Source: Harryflintia acetispora (GTDB lineage Bacteria; Bacillota; Clostridia; Oscillospirales; Ruminococcaceae). Taken from it: DNA of 64,000 bases. The notes beneath the pieces were generated by a model, which did not search any database, was not told where the DNA came from, and saw nothing but the letters and a program-made list of their open reading frames with translations. The stretch covers positions 1 to 64,000 of the forward strand of contig SLUK01000009.1 in assembly GCA_004340125.1 (NCBI GenBank), read 5' to 3'. The position numbers and the translations under genes are program-made. Below, piece by piece: positions 30,307 through 39,737 of the stretch (the first letter of the stretch is position 1; each line of letters begins with the position of its first letter).

Positions 30307-31026
30307 CTATTTCAGCCAACTATCCTTTTCCATCTTTATATACGTCTTAAACATCTCAAGATCGTCTTTGGTAGTCAACTTAATGTTTTTTTCAGAACCT
30401 GCAGCCAAATAAAGGCGCTCTCCCAAATCCACCATCAATGTATTTGCATAAGTAGAGTTTTGAATTCCAACTCCCTCTGCAAATGCTTTTTCATAAGCCC
30501 AAAGCAACTTTTTAAAGCGATAAGCCTGTGGCGTGGATACGCGTCGCAACATATCACGCGGGATATACCGTGTTGTGGAAATTTCATCATCATCCGCCAC
30601 AAATATCTGTTCTGTATACGGAAGCGATGTTACAGCATTGCCATACTGCCTACACTTGATTAGGATATCGTTTAGCACTCCATTATCTACCATGGGGCGT
30701 ATTCCGTCATGTATGACGATAATGTCATCGGAAGTACACACCTCCTTTAAGTTGAACACACCATTGCGAATGGATTCCTGCGCGGTCGCTCCGCCCGAAA
30801 CAACCCATTTGAGCTTATCAATATTGAATTGTTTCGCATAGGCCCATAGAATATCGTGCCATCCGTCAAGGCAAACCACTTCTATTGCATCGATTTCAGG
30901 ATGCCTTTGAAAGCCTTCCAATGTATAAACCAAGACGGGTTTATCATATACATTTAAAAATTGCTTTGGGATATCCTGCTGCATCCGGTGACCGCTGCCG
31001 CCGGCGATTATTATTGCAATATCCAT
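30307..31026 (-). CDS. TarI/IspD-like cytidylyltransferase
   Basis: A 239-residue nucleotidyltransferase. MDIAIIIAGGSGHRMQQDIPKQFL is the IspD/TarI CTP loop (G-G-x-G-x-R-M, P-K-Q-F), followed by IVIHDGIRPMVD and a late TTKDDLEMF. Both MEP cytidylyltransferase and ribitol-5-phosphate cytidylyltransferase look like this. The glycopolymer context, with a CDP-glycerol-phosphotransferase-like gene two genes upstream, favours making a CDP-alditol or CDP-sugar for the polymer. No TarJ-type reductase is adjacent, so the substrate is uncertain. Confidence 0.8.
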   Translation of the reverse strand: MDIAIIIAGGSGHRMQQDIPKQFLNVYDKPVLVYTLEGFQRHPEIDAIEVVCLDGWHDILWAYAKQFNIDKLKWVVSGGATAQESIRNGVFNLKEVCTSDDIIVIHDGIRPMVDNGVLNDILIKCRQYGNAVTSLPYTEQIFVADDDEISTTRYIPRDMLRRVSTPQAYRFKKLLWAYEKAFAEGVGIQNSTYANTLMVDLGERLYLAAGSEKNIKLTTKDDLEMFKTYIKMEKDSWLK

Positions 31027-31077
31027 TTAATCCTGCCTTTCTGCAAAATGCTAATATTTTGCCAATAAAAATGCATT

Positions 31078-31509
31078 TTAAAATTTTCCGATGATTAAAG
31101 CACCTTCAGGTACGTCTTTTGTCACTATAGCCCCAGCCCCGATACAAGCGTACTCGCCAATTTCCACACCCGGAAGAATAGTGGCATTGGCTCCAATAGA
31201 CGCGCCTTTATGTATATGTATTCTTTCCAGCTTAAAGTTTTTATTTTTCGAGATCGGATATTTGTCGTTACAAAATGTTGCATTTGGTCCAATAAAAACA
31301 TTATCATCAATGGTCATTCCATTCCAAATTTGGACACCACACTTAATTGTAACATTATTTCCAATTACAACATTACTCTCAATTAAGCAGTGACTGCAAA
31401 TGTTGCAACCGTTTCCTATCTTAGCTCCATCCAGTACAACACAGAATTGCCAAATATTTGTGCCCTCTCCAATGTGCTTGCTTGTCACATCAGACAATGG
31501 ATGTATCAC
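31078..31509 (-). CDS. Hexapeptide-repeat acetyltransferase, FdtC/QdtC-like, short C-terminus
   Basis: A 143-residue left-handed beta-helix transferase. Hexapeptide turns are clear: IGNGCNI, IGNNVTI, IDDNVFIGPN, IGANATI and IGEYACIGAGAIV. The sequence TSKHIGEGTNIWQF at the start and FCNDKYPIS are shared with dTDP-3-amino-sugar N-acetyltransferases (FdtC, QdtC, WlbB). The usual ending 'GNPAK-x-x-G' with a C-terminal helix is missing: the frame ends ALIIGKF at an AAAATTTTAA run, so it may be slightly truncated by a homopolymer indel. With FdtA/QdtA and the DegT enzyme it completes a 3-acetamido-3,6-dideoxyhexose route. Confidence 0.8.
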   Translation of the reverse strand: MIHPLSDVTSKHIGEGTNIWQFCVVLDGAKIGNGCNICSHCLIESNVVIGNNVTIKCGVQIWNGMTIDDNVFIGPNATFCNDKYPISKNKNFKLERIHIHKGASIGANATILPGVEIGEYACIGAGAIVTKDVPEGALIIGKF

Positions 31510-31524
31510 TATTTTCCCCCCCGT

Positions 31525-32991
31525 TCATTTTACATGACAAGTTAATGCAGTATCCTCTATTAAGATGTCCCTAATTCTGTCGATAGAATGTCCATCACTC
31601 AAAAGATACTCTTTTTTAAGTACAGCTTCTCTTTTCTCTTTTAAGGAATCTTTTCCTTCCCTAAGCGCATCCAAGCAAGAATCAACCTGATCAACATTGA
31701 CACAATGATAAAATCCGCACGCTACGCTACTGCCAAAGCGGTTGAAAACCTCTTTTTTATGTATATATATTACAGGCTTTGCCGTTACAATAAATTCAAA
31801 CATCATAGAGCTTAAATCTGATACCAAAACCGTAGCACGAGTAAAGGATAAGTCATAGGATGCATTCGTATCTATCTCACAATTTGGGTACTGTTTAAAT
31901 AAGGCTTGAAAATCTTCCCATTTTTTTCTACCCCAATTAATTGAGATCTCTGATTGCATCAATGGGTGAGGGCGAAATATGTAATAAACATCTGAATGTT
32001 TCTGTACTAACTCAAAGAAATACTCATATAAATCAAAGAAACTACATGTTCCTTCTGTAAATCGCCATCTTGGTGTATACAAAATGATTTGTTTGTATTT
32101 TTTACTATCATCTACGGAGGCTAGTGAAAGCATTTTAATCTTTTCAAATTTTGGACTTCCAACAGTAGCAATGGTAGTCCTGGCCCCAGGACATTTATGC
32201 TTATAGCTTTCATAAATTTCTGTTAGCTTTTCATTTTCTGTAAACACAAAATCAAAGTGTTTTAGCTCATTGAATCCGCAAACGGTATCTTGAGTTTCTC
32301 CGGAGGCTGAACATGTAGCATAAGGAATATAACAAGTCTTTCCTATTTGTTTTGCTGCAATGTGCGACAGTGCCTTCGGCTGCTTGGAAAGATAATGTCT
32401 GTTGTAAAAGACATAATCCGCCGTAATTTCATGTAAGTTAATCCACCGTTTATCCTCTTCTATATATCCCTTGATATATGGAAGCCCAAGGGACTCTAAA
32501 AAATTACAAGCATGATAATGAACAATGTTATCATGCAACATTTCAGGACCAGCGAGGATGGATACTCTAAATCGAGCATCTTTTTGTAAGCGATGATATA
32601 AGGCGTCAAATGTATTCCAAAATTCACCCCCATCACAATAAAAAACAACATGAATCAAGTTATGCTCTTTCCTTACTTTTCTTAAATTTTTTTTATATTG
32701 TAAAACCCTCGCTCGCTGTGAATCTGTTTTCAAGTTGGTTGCTTTATATTGCATTCTCCCCCTCAAAGCCAACAGTAGTGGGATGGCAATTCCTCCTACA
32801 CCAAGAAAAACTCCGCCGACAAATAAAGCTACACCAAAAAGAAAGAAACTGGCTCCAGTAAATGCTATCATAGCCAAAATTCCGGCTAAGGAAGCCATGT
32901 ACCCTAATTCCCGCATGGGTCGATCGTAGCCCTTTTTTTTCAAAAACTGGATGCCTTTCAATATAAAGGCTGATAAAGGTACAACGCTCAT
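31525..32991 (-). CDS. CDP-glycerol glycerophosphotransferase-like enzyme
   Basis: A 488-residue protein. The N-terminus has two or three hydrophobic helices (about 28-75). The rest is a GT-B-like TagF/TarF domain: VVFYCDGGEFWNTF, KTCYIPYATCSASG, YTPRWRF, FRPHPLM, and the conserved VLVSDLSSMMFEF with KPVIYIHK. TagF-type enzymes polymerise glycerol- or ribitol-phosphate from CDP precursors. The start at 32991 is chosen because ATGA overlaps the upstream stop; the frame's earlier extension is implausible. Suggests an alditol-phosphate-containing polymer. Confidence 0.8.
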   Translation of the reverse strand: MSVVPLSAFILKGIQFLKKKGYDRPMRELGYMASLAGILAMIAFTGASFFLFGVALFVGGVFLGVGGIAIPLLLALRGRMQYKATNLKTDSQRARVLQYKKNLRKVRKEHNLIHVVFYCDGGEFWNTFDALYHRLQKDARFRVSILAGPEMLHDNIVHYHACNFLESLGLPYIKGYIEEDKRWINLHEITADYVFYNRHYLSKQPKALSHIAAKQIGKTCYIPYATCSASGETQDTVCGFNELKHFDFVFTENEKLTEIYESYKHKCPGARTTIATVGSPKFEKIKMLSLASVDDSKKYKQIILYTPRWRFTEGTCSFFDLYEYFFELVQKHSDVYYIFRPHPLMQSEISINWGRKKWEDFQALFKQYPNCEIDTNASYDLSFTRATVLVSDLSSMMFEFIVTAKPVIYIHKKEVFNRFGSSVACGFYHCVNVDQVDSCLDALREGKDSLKEKREAVLKKEYLLSDGHSIDRIRDILIEDTALTCHVK

Positions 32992-34580
32992 ATGGACATC
33001 CCACCGTTTCTTCTTTTGAAGTATGTTTGAAATTTGGCTACTAATTTCATTGAAACAACAATGCATTCCGCTGCTATCATAAAAAATCCAATCCAACAAA
33101 GTGCCACAGATAAATATATAAAGAAAGTATATGAAAACAGAGCCGTAAATAAAGGTATTATCGTTCCGGCCGTCTGTGTTAAACGTAGAAGAGCAGCGAT
33201 AATAACGCACCCCAATCCCACTTTCATTCCGCGCTTGATATTTCTTTTCTCAAATATTCTTTGTAGATTAACCTTCAAATCACAAATATCTGCATTTCTG
33301 TTGAATAAAAAGCATGGCATGCTGGTTTTGTCAACATCTGGGCTATGGGCATTCAAACAGCAAACGATATCCTCGTCTTCAACCAAAATATCAACAAGTT
33401 GCCCTTCTCTATTCAGTTCAACCAAAGGAATATGAAGTATGTCCTGTGCATCCCTAAAACGATAGACCCATCGTGCATTTTCTTCAATATATTGTTGGGA
33501 TTTTGCCACGTACTCCCGTCGTCTGTTATTATCTAAAAGGAGCTGCTTACACAAAGTCCGTGCATCGTAAGGGGAGGAAAAGGTCGGTATTTCTAAATAG
33601 CCTTTTGTTAAGTCACGAAGCTCGGAACTCTCAGAAGCCAACAGACAGGCATTTGATGCCATAACATCAAAGGCACGCCAAGAAAACGCATGGCCAGCCG
33701 CCTGTGGATGCATAGGACAAAGGGACACCTTTGAACTGTTATAAAATGAGCAATTTTCTTCCAACGTCCAGACGCGCTGCGGATTGTAAGCTGCTACTAG
33801 TTGAGGCATAAATTCCGCAAAATCGTTCCACCTAGCGTGATGTCCACTGATGGTTAATCCGAGGTCGAGCATATTGGACAAAGTTAACCAACGATAGTCA
33901 AAAAGCGAATATATTTTCTTCTTGTCCCATCCATAGAGTTCTTTTTCGCCTTTTAAATACTTATTGAGGTAATAGTCAGGGTTTACATTTCCTGTCGTCA
34001 AGCTTTCTTCAACAATAGATTTAAACTCTGTCAGCAAATCGTTGCGTTTGAGATTTCGAGATACCGTTAAATCTGTCCAGAGACGCGCCCCTAAAAAGGA
34101 AACATTCATAGTTTGTTCCATCGGAACAGCTTTTATCGATGTGGCATTCGGCATATAAAAGATGTTGGATGGGGAAAACCCCCAACTCAAATATTGGGAA
34201 TTCCAGCTATTAGTAATCGTAAAGATCTTATATCTACCTATATTCGCTTTTATATATTCCGAATCACACAAATATTCCGGACTATCACCATCCCAGATTA
34301 TAATTGGGAGATCAAAATACTCTAAAAATGATTTTGGAATCCTGTGATTAAAAGTGATAATTAGTTCCGGATCAAAGTGAATAGCGGCATCCAAAAGCAA
34401 TTTATTTAAATGTTTTTTGTGGACAATATTGGAGTTATATTGATTAAAATACGCAGTATTTAATATAAATACATCGTTACCCTGCTCCTTAAGTTCCTTA
34501 GCGAATGCTTCAAAGTAGTACATCCGGCTATTTATTTCTACTTCCTGCATTTTGTAGTAACTAACGATTATCCGTGCCAT
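32988..34580 (-). CDS. CgeB-like glycosyltransferase with C-terminal membrane helices
   Basis: A 530-residue protein. Residues 1-420 resemble CgeB/GT4-like transferases: a Rossmann-type N-terminus, then IWDGDSPEYLCDSEYI, MPNATSIKAVPM, SFLGARLWTD, and a late donor-site region AGHAFSWRAFDVMASNACLL with SELRDLTKGY. Residues about 455-505 are two hydrophobic helices (GCVIIAALL..., FFIYLSVALCWIGFFMI), so it is membrane-tethered by its C-terminus. The sugar and acceptor are unknown. Confidence 0.75.
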   Translation of the reverse strand: MARIIVSYYKMQEVEINSRMYYFEAFAKELKEQGNDVFILNTAYFNQYNSNIVHKKHLNKLLLDAAIHFDPELIITFNHRIPKSFLEYFDLPIIIWDGDSPEYLCDSEYIKANIGRYKIFTITNSWNSQYLSWGFSPSNIFYMPNATSIKAVPMEQTMNVSFLGARLWTDLTVSRNLKRNDLLTEFKSIVEESLTTGNVNPDYYLNKYLKGEKELYGWDKKKIYSLFDYRWLTLSNMLDLGLTISGHHARWNDFAEFMPQLVAAYNPQRVWTLEENCSFYNSSKVSLCPMHPQAAGHAFSWRAFDVMASNACLLASESSELRDLTKGYLEIPTFSSPYDARTLCKQLLLDNNRRREYVAKSQQYIEENARWVYRFRDAQDILHIPLVELNREGQLVDILVEDEDIVCCLNAHSPDVDKTSMPCFLFNRNADICDLKVNLQRIFEKRNIKRGMKVGLGCVIIAALLRLTQTAGTIIPLFTALFSYTFFIYLSVALCWIGFFMIAAECIVVSMKLVAKFQTYFKRRNGGMSI

Positions 34581-34638
34581 ATACCTCTCCCGTACCTGTA
34601 AAATGAACTTAGTGTAATGTTTGTTGCTAATAAAAATT

Positions 34639-35733
34639 CTAGAAACCGTTTAACACATTAATCACATAATCAATCTGATCATCTGGCATTCCATAATAAA
34701 TCGGCAGGCTCAGTTCCTGCATTGCGGACCTCTCCGCTACAGGGAAATCCCCCTTGTGGTACCCAAGATCGCGGTAAGCTTGATGCAGATGCATCGCCAC
34801 TGGGTAATGGATCTGATAGCCAATACCGTGCTTACAAAGATGCTCTTCGAGCCGGGGACGGTCTTTGGCCATCACAGCAAATAAGTGCCAGGCGTGCACA
34901 CTGTCTGGATTGACGGCGGGGAGCTGTATTATTGGGTTTTTGATTCCTGCCAAATAGCGTTGTGCGATCCGTGACCGACTCTCATGCCAGCGCTCAAGGC
35001 AGTCGAGCTTAATGTCGAGTAATGCCGCCTGAAGCTCGTCAAGGCGAGAATTAAAACCCTTGTATTCGTGCATGTATTTTTTGTGTGAGCCGTAATTCCC
35101 CAGCGCGCGCACCATGTCGGCAATACTGTCGGAATTGGTGCAAACCGCGCCGCCGTCACCTAGCGCCCCGAGGTTTTTTCCGGGATAGAAGCTAAAGCCC
35201 GCGGCATCGCCAAGGCTGCCCGCACGGCAACCTTTGTAGGAGGCTCCGTGCGCCTGTGCGGCGTCTTCAAGCAACAGTAGATTATGTTGCTTGGCGATGG
35301 CAGCAATTTCGTCGAAACGGCCCACTTGTCCATACAGATGCACCGGGATAATTGCTTTGGTCCGGGGGGTAATCGCAGCTTCCACAAGCATCGGATCAAG
35401 CGAATAATATTGAGATTCAATATCCACATATACCGGATTTGCTCCGGCGTATGTTACTGCTAACGCCGTTGCAATGTAGGTCTGCGCTGGAACAATCACT
35501 TCATCGCCCTTGCCAATACCCGCCGCCAGCAGTATCATATGCAATGCATCAAGACCATTTCCACATCCAATGCAGTGAGAAGTTCCACAAAAACGGGCAA
35601 AATCCTTCTCAAATTTATCGCAATACTGACCGCCGATGAACCAGTTGGCATCGTAAACCTTAACAAAAGTATCAATCATTTTGTTTCGAATTTCTCCGTG
35701 CATGGGAGAAAAATCTGAGAACGGAACCCTCAT
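34639..35733 (-). CDS. DegT/DnrJ/EryC1 aminotransferase, FdtB/QdtB-like
   Basis: A 364-residue PLP-dependent sugar aminotransferase: MRVPFSDFSPMHGEIR at the start, GCGNGLDALHMIL, VIVPAQTYIATALAV, LLLEDAAQAHGASY (cofactor aspartate), FSFYPGKNLGALGDGGAV (Schiff-base lysine near 187) and SRLDELQAALL. This motif set matches enzymes aminating dTDP-3-keto-6-deoxyhexoses at C3. Its neighbour on the 5' side is the matching ketoisomerase, with start and stop overlapping by four bases. The predicted product is dTDP-Fuc3N or dTDP-Qui3N. Confidence 0.88.
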   Translation of the reverse strand: MRVPFSDFSPMHGEIRNKMIDTFVKVYDANWFIGGQYCDKFEKDFARFCGTSHCIGCGNGLDALHMILLAAGIGKGDEVIVPAQTYIATALAVTYAGANPVYVDIESQYYSLDPMLVEAAITPRTKAIIPVHLYGQVGRFDEIAAIAKQHNLLLLEDAAQAHGASYKGCRAGSLGDAAGFSFYPGKNLGALGDGGAVCTNSDSIADMVRALGNYGSHKKYMHEYKGFNSRLDELQAALLDIKLDCLERWHESRSRIAQRYLAGIKNPIIQLPAVNPDSVHAWHLFAVMAKDRPRLEEHLCKHGIGYQIHYPVAMHLHQAYRDLGYHKGDFPVAERSAMQELSLPIYYGMPDDQIDYVINVLNGF

Positions 35734-36137
35734 ATCTGTTTCTCCTTCAAGTAAGCCAAGAAGCTATTATAATCCCTGATGTAATCGTCCTCGCTATAGT
35801 ACTCGGAAGCGAGCACCAACAACACGGCCCCTGATGAAAAATCGTACATCTCCCTCCAAGTATCGGGACCAACATATAAACCGGTACTTGGATCATCCAA
35901 TAGGATATTCTCCTGAGTTTTCCCGTCATCCAACAAGATTTTACAACTTCCATGGATACAGATAAGATATTGCTCTAACGTTTTATGGGAGTGAAAGCCG
36001 CGACGCGCCCCCTGGGCAACATCGAAAATATAATAGATACGTTTGATATCAAACGGAATGTCTCGACGAGCCTCTAGAAAGGTCAGCATTCCCGTATCGT
36101 TACGACGTTGAGCGAAGGTTGTCTTTTTAACATTCAC
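35730..36137 (-). CDS. dTDP-4-keto-6-deoxyglucose 3,4-ketoisomerase (FdtA/QdtA, WxcM-like cupin)
   Basis: A 135-residue cupin. Family marks are LTFLEARRDIPFDIKRIYYIF, then RRGFHSHKTLEQYLICIHGSC (the catalytic H-x-H in GFHSHK), and LYVGPDTWREMYDF. FdtA makes the galacto, QdtA the gluco configured 3-keto product; sequence alone does not decide which. Completes RmlA-RmlB-FdtA/QdtA-aminotransferase-acetyltransferase, known for S-layer glycans of Aneurinibacillus and Thermoanaerobacterium. Confidence 0.9.
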   Translation of the reverse strand: MNVKKTTFAQRRNDTGMLTFLEARRDIPFDIKRIYYIFDVAQGARRGFHSHKTLEQYLICIHGSCKILLDDGKTQENILLDDPSTGLYVGPDTWREMYDFSSGAVLLVLASEYYSEDDYIRDYNSFLAYLKEKQI

Positions 36138-36141
36138 TGTT

Positions 36142-37200
36142 TTATCCTCCTCGTTTTCTGTAGAGGGAAAGTTTGAATCTTGCCCATGCCTCCATATATT
36201 TTATAATATATCGGAAGCCAATTTGCCCTGTGGCAAACTTATAATAGATTCTATCTTTAAGATCAAACTGCATATTCCTTTGGTAGAACAGCTCGATTCC
36301 GCCGGCGAGCATTTCGTCCAACCGCATGTTAAAATACCCTTCAAATTGGCGGTCCTTACCGCTCCAGTCATATTGGAAGAGAAAGTCACAAAAAAGTGCA
36401 AATGCCCGTTCCCGATCCTGTGGCTGAAAGAGGCCCAACAGATAATCTGCCAAGGTTAATGCACTGCCAATAAAATGGGTTTCCCAATCCGCAGTGAAGT
36501 AATGCTCACGAAAAATATCGAGCATCATCTGCTTACCTCTCAGTCGCTGCTCGAAGGAGTTAATGTCGCTGCGGTGAGTTAGCGATGGTGCGCCATCGCC
36601 ATCGTGGTTCCAATAATAATAGGTGTTTTTTCTAACAATTGAATATTGCGGGGAGAGAACTGCCATCTGCGCAATGAACACAACGTCCTCTTCCATGGTA
36701 AGTGTTGGAAAGTAAAGCTGGTGCTCAACCAAAAATGTGCGGCGGAAAAGCTTTCCCCACATCGCGCCGGAGGCAAACATCAAACCAGTGAACGAGTTCC
36801 TTCTGCGGCGATAACGCATATACTGGGACAATCCCCGATCCGAGCGACAGGTGTACTCGCCAATCACTACATCCATTTGATCACTTTTTTTCAGCAGATG
36901 CTCCAGCGCTCTGGGAGGATAGGTATCGTCACTGCCGCAGAAGGCAATCCACTCACCTGTGGCATACTGAATTCCACGGTTTGAAGTTTCAGCAACACCG
37001 ACATTTTTTTGATGATAGACATGTACTCGTGCATCTTTGCAGGCATAGGCATCTAGGATTTCCCCAGTATGATCAGGTGAACCGTCGTCAATCGCTACGA
37101 TTTCAAAGTCGGAAAAGGATTGCGCAAGAATGGAATCTATAGTAGCTGCAATATATTTTTCATGATTATATGCCGGAATAATGACGCTGATTTTCGGCAT
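36142..37200 (-). CDS. Family 2 glycosyltransferase
   Basis: A 352-residue GT2. MPKISVIIPAYNHEKYIAATI opens the GT-A fold; VAIDDGSPDHTGE and FCGSDDTYPP supply the nucleotide and metal-binding aspartates (DxD near 93). The second half is helical and aromatic, without membrane helices. It starts inside the 3' end of the upstream GT4 gene (35-bp overlap). It transfers one sugar of the repeat; donor unknown. Confidence 0.9.
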   Translation of the reverse strand: MPKISVIIPAYNHEKYIAATIDSILAQSFSDFEIVAIDDGSPDHTGEILDAYACKDARVHVYHQKNVGVAETSNRGIQYATGEWIAFCGSDDTYPPRALEHLLKKSDQMDVVIGEYTCRSDRGLSQYMRYRRRRNSFTGLMFASGAMWGKLFRRTFLVEHQLYFPTLTMEEDVVFIAQMAVLSPQYSIVRKNTYYYWNHDGDGAPSLTHRSDINSFEQRLRGKQMMLDIFREHYFTADWETHFIGSALTLADYLLGLFQPQDRERAFALFCDFLFQYDWSGKDRQFEGYFNMRLDEMLAGGIELFYQRNMQFDLKDRIYYKFATGQIGFRYIIKYMEAWARFKLSLYRKRGG

Positions 37201-38614
37201 GGAACTTCTCTCCCGTCAAAAGTTTACGATAAAGCGCCTCATATCGCGCGGCTTCATCAGAAATTCTTGGGAATGACGCCTGTAGATAAAGATTCCAGTC
37301 AAACCCAATGGCCTTTTCTATAGCTTCTTGTAGCGCCGTAACATTTCCTACTGGAAACAAAAAGCCGTTCCTCCCTTCGGCCATTGCTTCCGGCATTGCG
37401 CCAATTTCCGATGCGACGACCAGACAGCCACAAGCAAGAGCCTCCCGAAGAACGAAATTATAAGTTTCAAACCAAATCGAAGGAACAATCACGCAGTCAC
37501 TATTTTGATATACCTGTGCTATCTCGGAATTGGAGATGCCACCATGAAAAACGATGCGCGAATCTCCTTTGGCCAGGGCTTTCAATTGACTGATATATTT
37601 CGCATCTCCGTCACCATAAATATCCAGTATTAAATCGTTGCCCGATATCTTGTGAAATGCCTCAAGCAAAAGATGAACACCTTTCAGACCTGAAAGAGTT
37701 CCTGCGTAAACAAAGCGTCTGGTTTGGATTCTGTTACAAGTAGGGTGAAAATCCTTTGAAATACCGTGCGGTACGACCAAAATCGGAAGTTTGTCGAATT
37801 CCGGGGCCAGCACACGGGCGACAAATTCCGAGGGGGCTGTGATATATCCTGCGCCCCACAACAGCTCAGAAGCCTTTTGATAGCGTTTTAATGGATCCTT
37901 GAGCCCATATGTTTTACAGTCTTTTCGGCACTGCGCCCCTTTATTACTGCTAATACAAAATTGACCCGATTTATTAACAAGGGTTGAGTAATGGCACATG
38001 ACATTGAAGTCGGTCGTGGTTACAAGATATGGAACTTTCTGCATGCGGCATACTTTAAGAAAAGCGGCAAAGGGCTGTGGATAGGCCGCATGGATTAAAT
38101 CGAAATGGTATTCATCCAGAATAATTTGTGCAAAGGCGGCCATACTTGGTTCTTCGTCAAGAAATGCGTCATAATATAATCCGCGCGGTGTCCGTTGGTA
38201 GCGAAGCTGAGTGACGGGGAGCCCCTCATACTCAAAATTTTCATAAAGGATGTTCTGAACCCTATGATGGTAGCAGTGTATATCACGCTTCCCCAAAGTA
38301 ATGATTCGGACATCGTTGCCGGCTCGTTGTTGCTCTTTCGCCAGGTTCAGGACAAAACGCTCGGTACCACCGCTTTTATCAGGGAAAAAACAATGTGTTA
38401 AATAACAAATTCTGAAAGGCCGGCCAGCTTCACTTGCAAACACCTTTTGATTTTCCGACGGTATAGCACACCGTATTGCAATATCAGGAACTGTTCTATA
38501 AATTCCTGAGCGAAATCGTTTTCTATCGATCACATATCGTTCCCACGCTTTTGAGAGAAGCGCAATCGTACCAAGATTTCCCCATGAATTTGCAATATAA
38601 CGAAGTAATTTCAC
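37166..38614 (-). CDS. Family 4 glycosyltransferase
   Basis: A 482-residue GT-B enzyme. A 65-residue lead precedes FRICYLTHCFFPDKSGGTERFVLNLA, the acceptor-side loop. The donor half has RRFVYAGTLSGLKGVHLLLEAF and the E-x7-E motif in SIWFETYNFVLREALACGCLVVASEIGA. An insert CISSNKGAQCRKDCKTYG carries three cysteines, perhaps a zinc site. GTG 38614 with AAAGGAG four bases upstream is the start. It lies downstream of a 1.1-kb non-coding gap, so it may have its own promoter. Confidence 0.9.
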   Translation of the reverse strand: MKLLRYIANSWGNLGTIALLSKAWERYVIDRKRFRSGIYRTVPDIAIRCAIPSENQKVFASEAGRPFRICYLTHCFFPDKSGGTERFVLNLAKEQQRAGNDVRIITLGKRDIHCYHHRVQNILYENFEYEGLPVTQLRYQRTPRGLYYDAFLDEEPSMAAFAQIILDEYHFDLIHAAYPQPFAAFLKVCRMQKVPYLVTTTDFNVMCHYSTLVNKSGQFCISSNKGAQCRKDCKTYGLKDPLKRYQKASELLWGAGYITAPSEFVARVLAPEFDKLPILVVPHGISKDFHPTCNRIQTRRFVYAGTLSGLKGVHLLLEAFHKISGNDLILDIYGDGDAKYISQLKALAKGDSRIVFHGGISNSEIAQVYQNSDCVIVPSIWFETYNFVLREALACGCLVVASEIGAMPEAMAEGRNGFLFPVGNVTALQEAIEKAIGFDWNLYLQASFPRISDEAARYEALYRKLLTGEKFHAENQRHYSGI

Positions 38615-39737
38615 GGCTCTCCTTTCGCAGCAGTTGGCGGTCTAATTCCAAACCAACAGCTACCTGCTCAGCTTCAAGCATTTTGTCACACATTTAATTC
38701 GCCACCGTATCTAGACTAAAACTTCTGCGGATATCAGCGCGGGTCAAATGATAAAGCTGACACAGCTATGGGAATCTCCCTTTTCCGATGAGGTATACGT
38801 CGCAACGGCAATAAATGCTGATTGATACATTTTACACCAAAGACCGAGCTGGATCGCACTCCTATGTACTGTGCGAAATTCGGCAGCTTCGCCTATAACA
38901 GAAAGGGTACTCTGCCCAAGCCAACTTTGGCTGGAGGTCGCTTTCTCATCTCACATATTCTGGGAGCAACAAATCTCGACGGTCAATAAATGGACAGACA
39001 GTTGGCCGCCTCTTCTTTTTACATTCTGCTGCATGCCTTTTTCCCATGTCTTATCAGTATAAACAATTATTCATTTGTTAATCCTAATGAGGACAACGTT
39101 ATTAGTAAGTGATTAACAACGATATGATAACATAAATTAAATTATGTTACAAGTGGTTAACCCTTCCGCTTCGCCAAACTAGGCCGGTCAGACCTTAATG
39201 CTCTGACCAGCCTTCTTATTACACGCCAATCCCCAAGGTTCTTGCTAAAATTAAGTCTCGCAAAGGATGGGGATTGCTACAGATAAACAGTTTTGTCATT
39301 CATTCAAAACAAATTAAGCCATTTGAGCTGTTGTGCCTGTTTGTTACAGCTAAAATATAAGAAATGCGGCTTGAATACCAAAGCTGATCTACCAATTTTG
39401 GTCACAGCCCAACAAACTGGATAAAAGCTTCAGCAAGAAGTACCAAAATTGTGAGAGAAAACTTTTAACCTATCTGCTTTCGCCGCAGTACATATTGTAT
39501 CATGCTTAACCAAAACCTTCTGTGAGACAGATTCTTTCCGGAAAAAGATATCACCAGTGCAGTTTTTTGCGAATTGACATATTTGGTAGCCTGAAATAAA
39601 GCTTATCAGATCAAAAAGGTCTCATTTGAGAGAAATCTCGCGCGACTTGGCCGCGTAACAACTTAAAAGGTCGACTGTTTGACTTGGGATCAGTCCTTCT
39701 TCTGCCGGCAGCAGGTGTCTGTATATCGTTTCTTAAC
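38615..39737. other. Non-coding gap of 1.1 kb inside the glycopolymer locus
   Basis: No intact gene. Reading by eye, several short minus-strand stretches look like protein (about 38530-38695 beginning MCDKMLEAEQVAVGLE, and about 39655-39720 ending SREISLK), but they overlap real genes or stop at once. A dyad GGTCAGA/TCTGACC (39186-39208) followed by TTCTTATT could be a terminator. The gap separates ugd from the rest of the locus and looks like a deleted or decayed glycosyltransferase region. Confidence 0.5.
39186..39220 (+). terminator. Weak hairpin in the gap
   Basis: GGTCAGA (39186-39192) pairs with TCTGACC (39202-39208), 9-nt loop, then AGCCTTCTTATT. No plus-strand gene leads into it. It may be a relic. 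Confidence 0.3.
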
